Shown piece after piece: positions 62,635 through 64,000 of a stretch of DNA of 64,000 nt (positions are counted from its first letter, which is position 1; each line of letters starts with the position of its first letter). Origin of the DNA: Vespula vulgaris. Its lineage: Eukaryota; Arthropoda; Insecta; Hymenoptera; Vespidae. Below the pieces are notes generated by a model, which was not told where the DNA came from, ran no database searches, and saw only the letters and a list, made by a program, of their open reading frames with translations. The DNA lies in assembly GCF_905475345.1 (NCBI RefSeq), contig NC_066592.1, positions 7,607,501 to 7,671,500 of the forward strand, written 5' to 3'. The translations under genes and the position numbers were made by a program.

Positions 62635-64000
62635 CACAGAGAAGGATCGTGTAATTGACCTAATAAAACGAAAGATTTATGAAATCGGCCAAATTTCTTC
62701 GAGGCTTGCCAACTTATTTTTCATTGTTCATCGTTTTATCTGACATCATCTTGGAACATTGTTGAAAGTTCGTTGAAATTAGGCCGACGAAAAAAAGAAA
62801 AAGAAAAAAAAGAAAATGGAAAAGATAAATGGGAATTTTATCCGTTTTCAAGCGCGAAACATTTTTCAATATTTTTTACAAGAAAAACAATTAATATAAA
62901 ACATTCGTTATGATTCATTCATTTAATATCAATCGTGATTGATATGAAAAAAGAAAAAAGTCGATCACTGTTTCGTACGAAACATTGTTAAACTCGTAAG
63001 AAATAAAAAAAATTAAACAATAACAAAAAAAAAAACATTTGGTCAGTTTTATCCGATTTCGTTTTCATGAAAAAAAATTTTCGAAATCTTGTACAAATCT
63101 AAATATCTCTCGAATGAAATTTTTGTTTACTTTACTTTAAATTTACATATGATGTGATAATGATTCAACGTTTAAATATTTTAATAAAGTAAAATAATGA
63201 TCATTAATGATTCTCGCTAATATTAGATAAGATTAAAAGAGATACGTTACGTATTACACTAATACCGACATATTTTAATGAATAATTAATTATTAAAGGC
63301 GATTACCGTAACAACAACGAATTTTTAACAAGTGTCACAGTATCATAGTGTTAGATATATTTTCTAATACCTAACGTCTTTCAATCGCGAAGAACGATCG
63401 CTAAAATATTATCGAATCTCAATTTGTTTTTTACGATTAGATTGACATCGAAATCGTTAAATTTTAGACCATTAGCTTTTCCACGGTACAATCTAAAAAA
63501 TTTTATTAATATTATTATCTTCGAGTTAACAATAAAATTTGAATGAAGTAAATGAATATAAAAGATATTTTGTAATTATAATCTTTTTTGTATAATTTAT
63601 GTATGTACGTGTATGCAGATTATATAATATTTATTTTACTATTTTTATATATAGGTAATTTTGTTATATATACATAATCTATATATATTAATAAGGAAAT
63701 AATTTACATTATCTATAATATATAATATAATAATCTCTATATAATAATTGATTATATAATAATAATAATTTTATTTATTAGAACTATATATATATAGTTT
63801 ATATAAAATAATAAAATATGTATATAATAATTAATGATCTACGTATAAAAACAATATATAATAAAAGAGTAAACGTATTATTTATTTTTCACTTTCACTA
63901 AAAAACGTAATTTTTTCATACATATTTACTTATCAGTATTGTCTTTATCCAAAAGATCATTCCATTTAAAGATATTGTTTTATCAAATTTTTATAAAGAA

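Larger units (their letters stand above)
61788..64000 (+). other. Start of intron 3, continuing past the window
   Basis: Begins GTGAGA at 61,788. No acceptor followed by an open phase-1 exon was recognised before 64,000. It contains a 118-bp duplication and a TA microsatellite. The 62,040-62,300 stretch is somewhat less AT-rich. Confidence 0.7.

Noticed and set aside
1..64000. Telomeric TTAGG arrays, rRNA or tRNA genes
   Set aside because: None were seen on reading; tRNAs were not searched with a structure model, so a missed one is possible.

Overview
The window looks like nuclear DNA of an arthropod, most likely an insect and plausibly a hymenopteran (wasp, bee or ant). That placement is inference. 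It rests on very AT-rich DNA, GT-AG splice sites, very long introns crowded with microsatellites, a TATA/initiator-type core promoter, and no bacterial gene organisation. The species cannot be named from the sequence alone. About 98% of the window is non-coding, and only one gene is well supported.

Layout. (1) Positions 1-8,450 are a satellite DNA array with a 127-bp monomer, about 66 copies, running off the left edge. It has clear higher-order structure: a 508-bp four-monomer unit repeated near the left end, and a 2,921-bp (23-monomer) block present twice in tandem, nearly identical by eye (about 2,232-5,152 and 5,153-8,078). (2) 8,450-18,300 is AT-rich intergenic DNA. It holds a 626-bp minisatellite of almost pure alternating purine/pyrimidine (9,461-10,086), several microsatellites, a less AT-rich island with inverted CCAAT boxes (12,458-12,720), and a short coding-like fragment with an in-frame stop (16,013-16,282). 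(3) 18,300-20,575 is a GC- and CpG-richer promoter and leader region. It has GAGA/CTCT tracts, a TATA box at 18,662 and an initiator-like sequence 33 bp further on. (4) 20,576-21,324, 60,272-60,340 and 61,681-61,787 are three coding exons of one plus-strand gene. They are separated by introns of about 38.9 kb and 1.3 kb, and the gene continues past the right edge.

The three exons join in a single open frame (phases 2, 2, then 1) and give the first 308 residues of a protein I do not recognise. It is hydrophilic, probably disordered and cytosolic. It is marked by seven RRxS/T motifs, the classic basophilic (PKA-type) kinase target, six of them packed into 92 residues. The 69-nt second exon is frame-neutral, so it could be skipped without changing the downstream frame.

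The giant first intron holds many decayed local tandem duplications (periods of about 108, 190, 365, 405 and 449 bp), long pyrimidine tracts on the plus strand, and a few less AT-rich spots with good transcription-factor palindromes (CRE, E-box pair, NFI) that could be intronic enhancers. Three perfect palindromic CRE sites occur in the window, one upstream of the gene and two inside its first intron.

The most unusual features are the satellite monomer, which combines a CACGTG E-box, a consensus E2F octamer and an E2F-core/TTTGAA pair with a dyad around the E-box; its nested higher-order repeats; the long alternating purine/pyrimidine tract; and the RRxS-rich exon.
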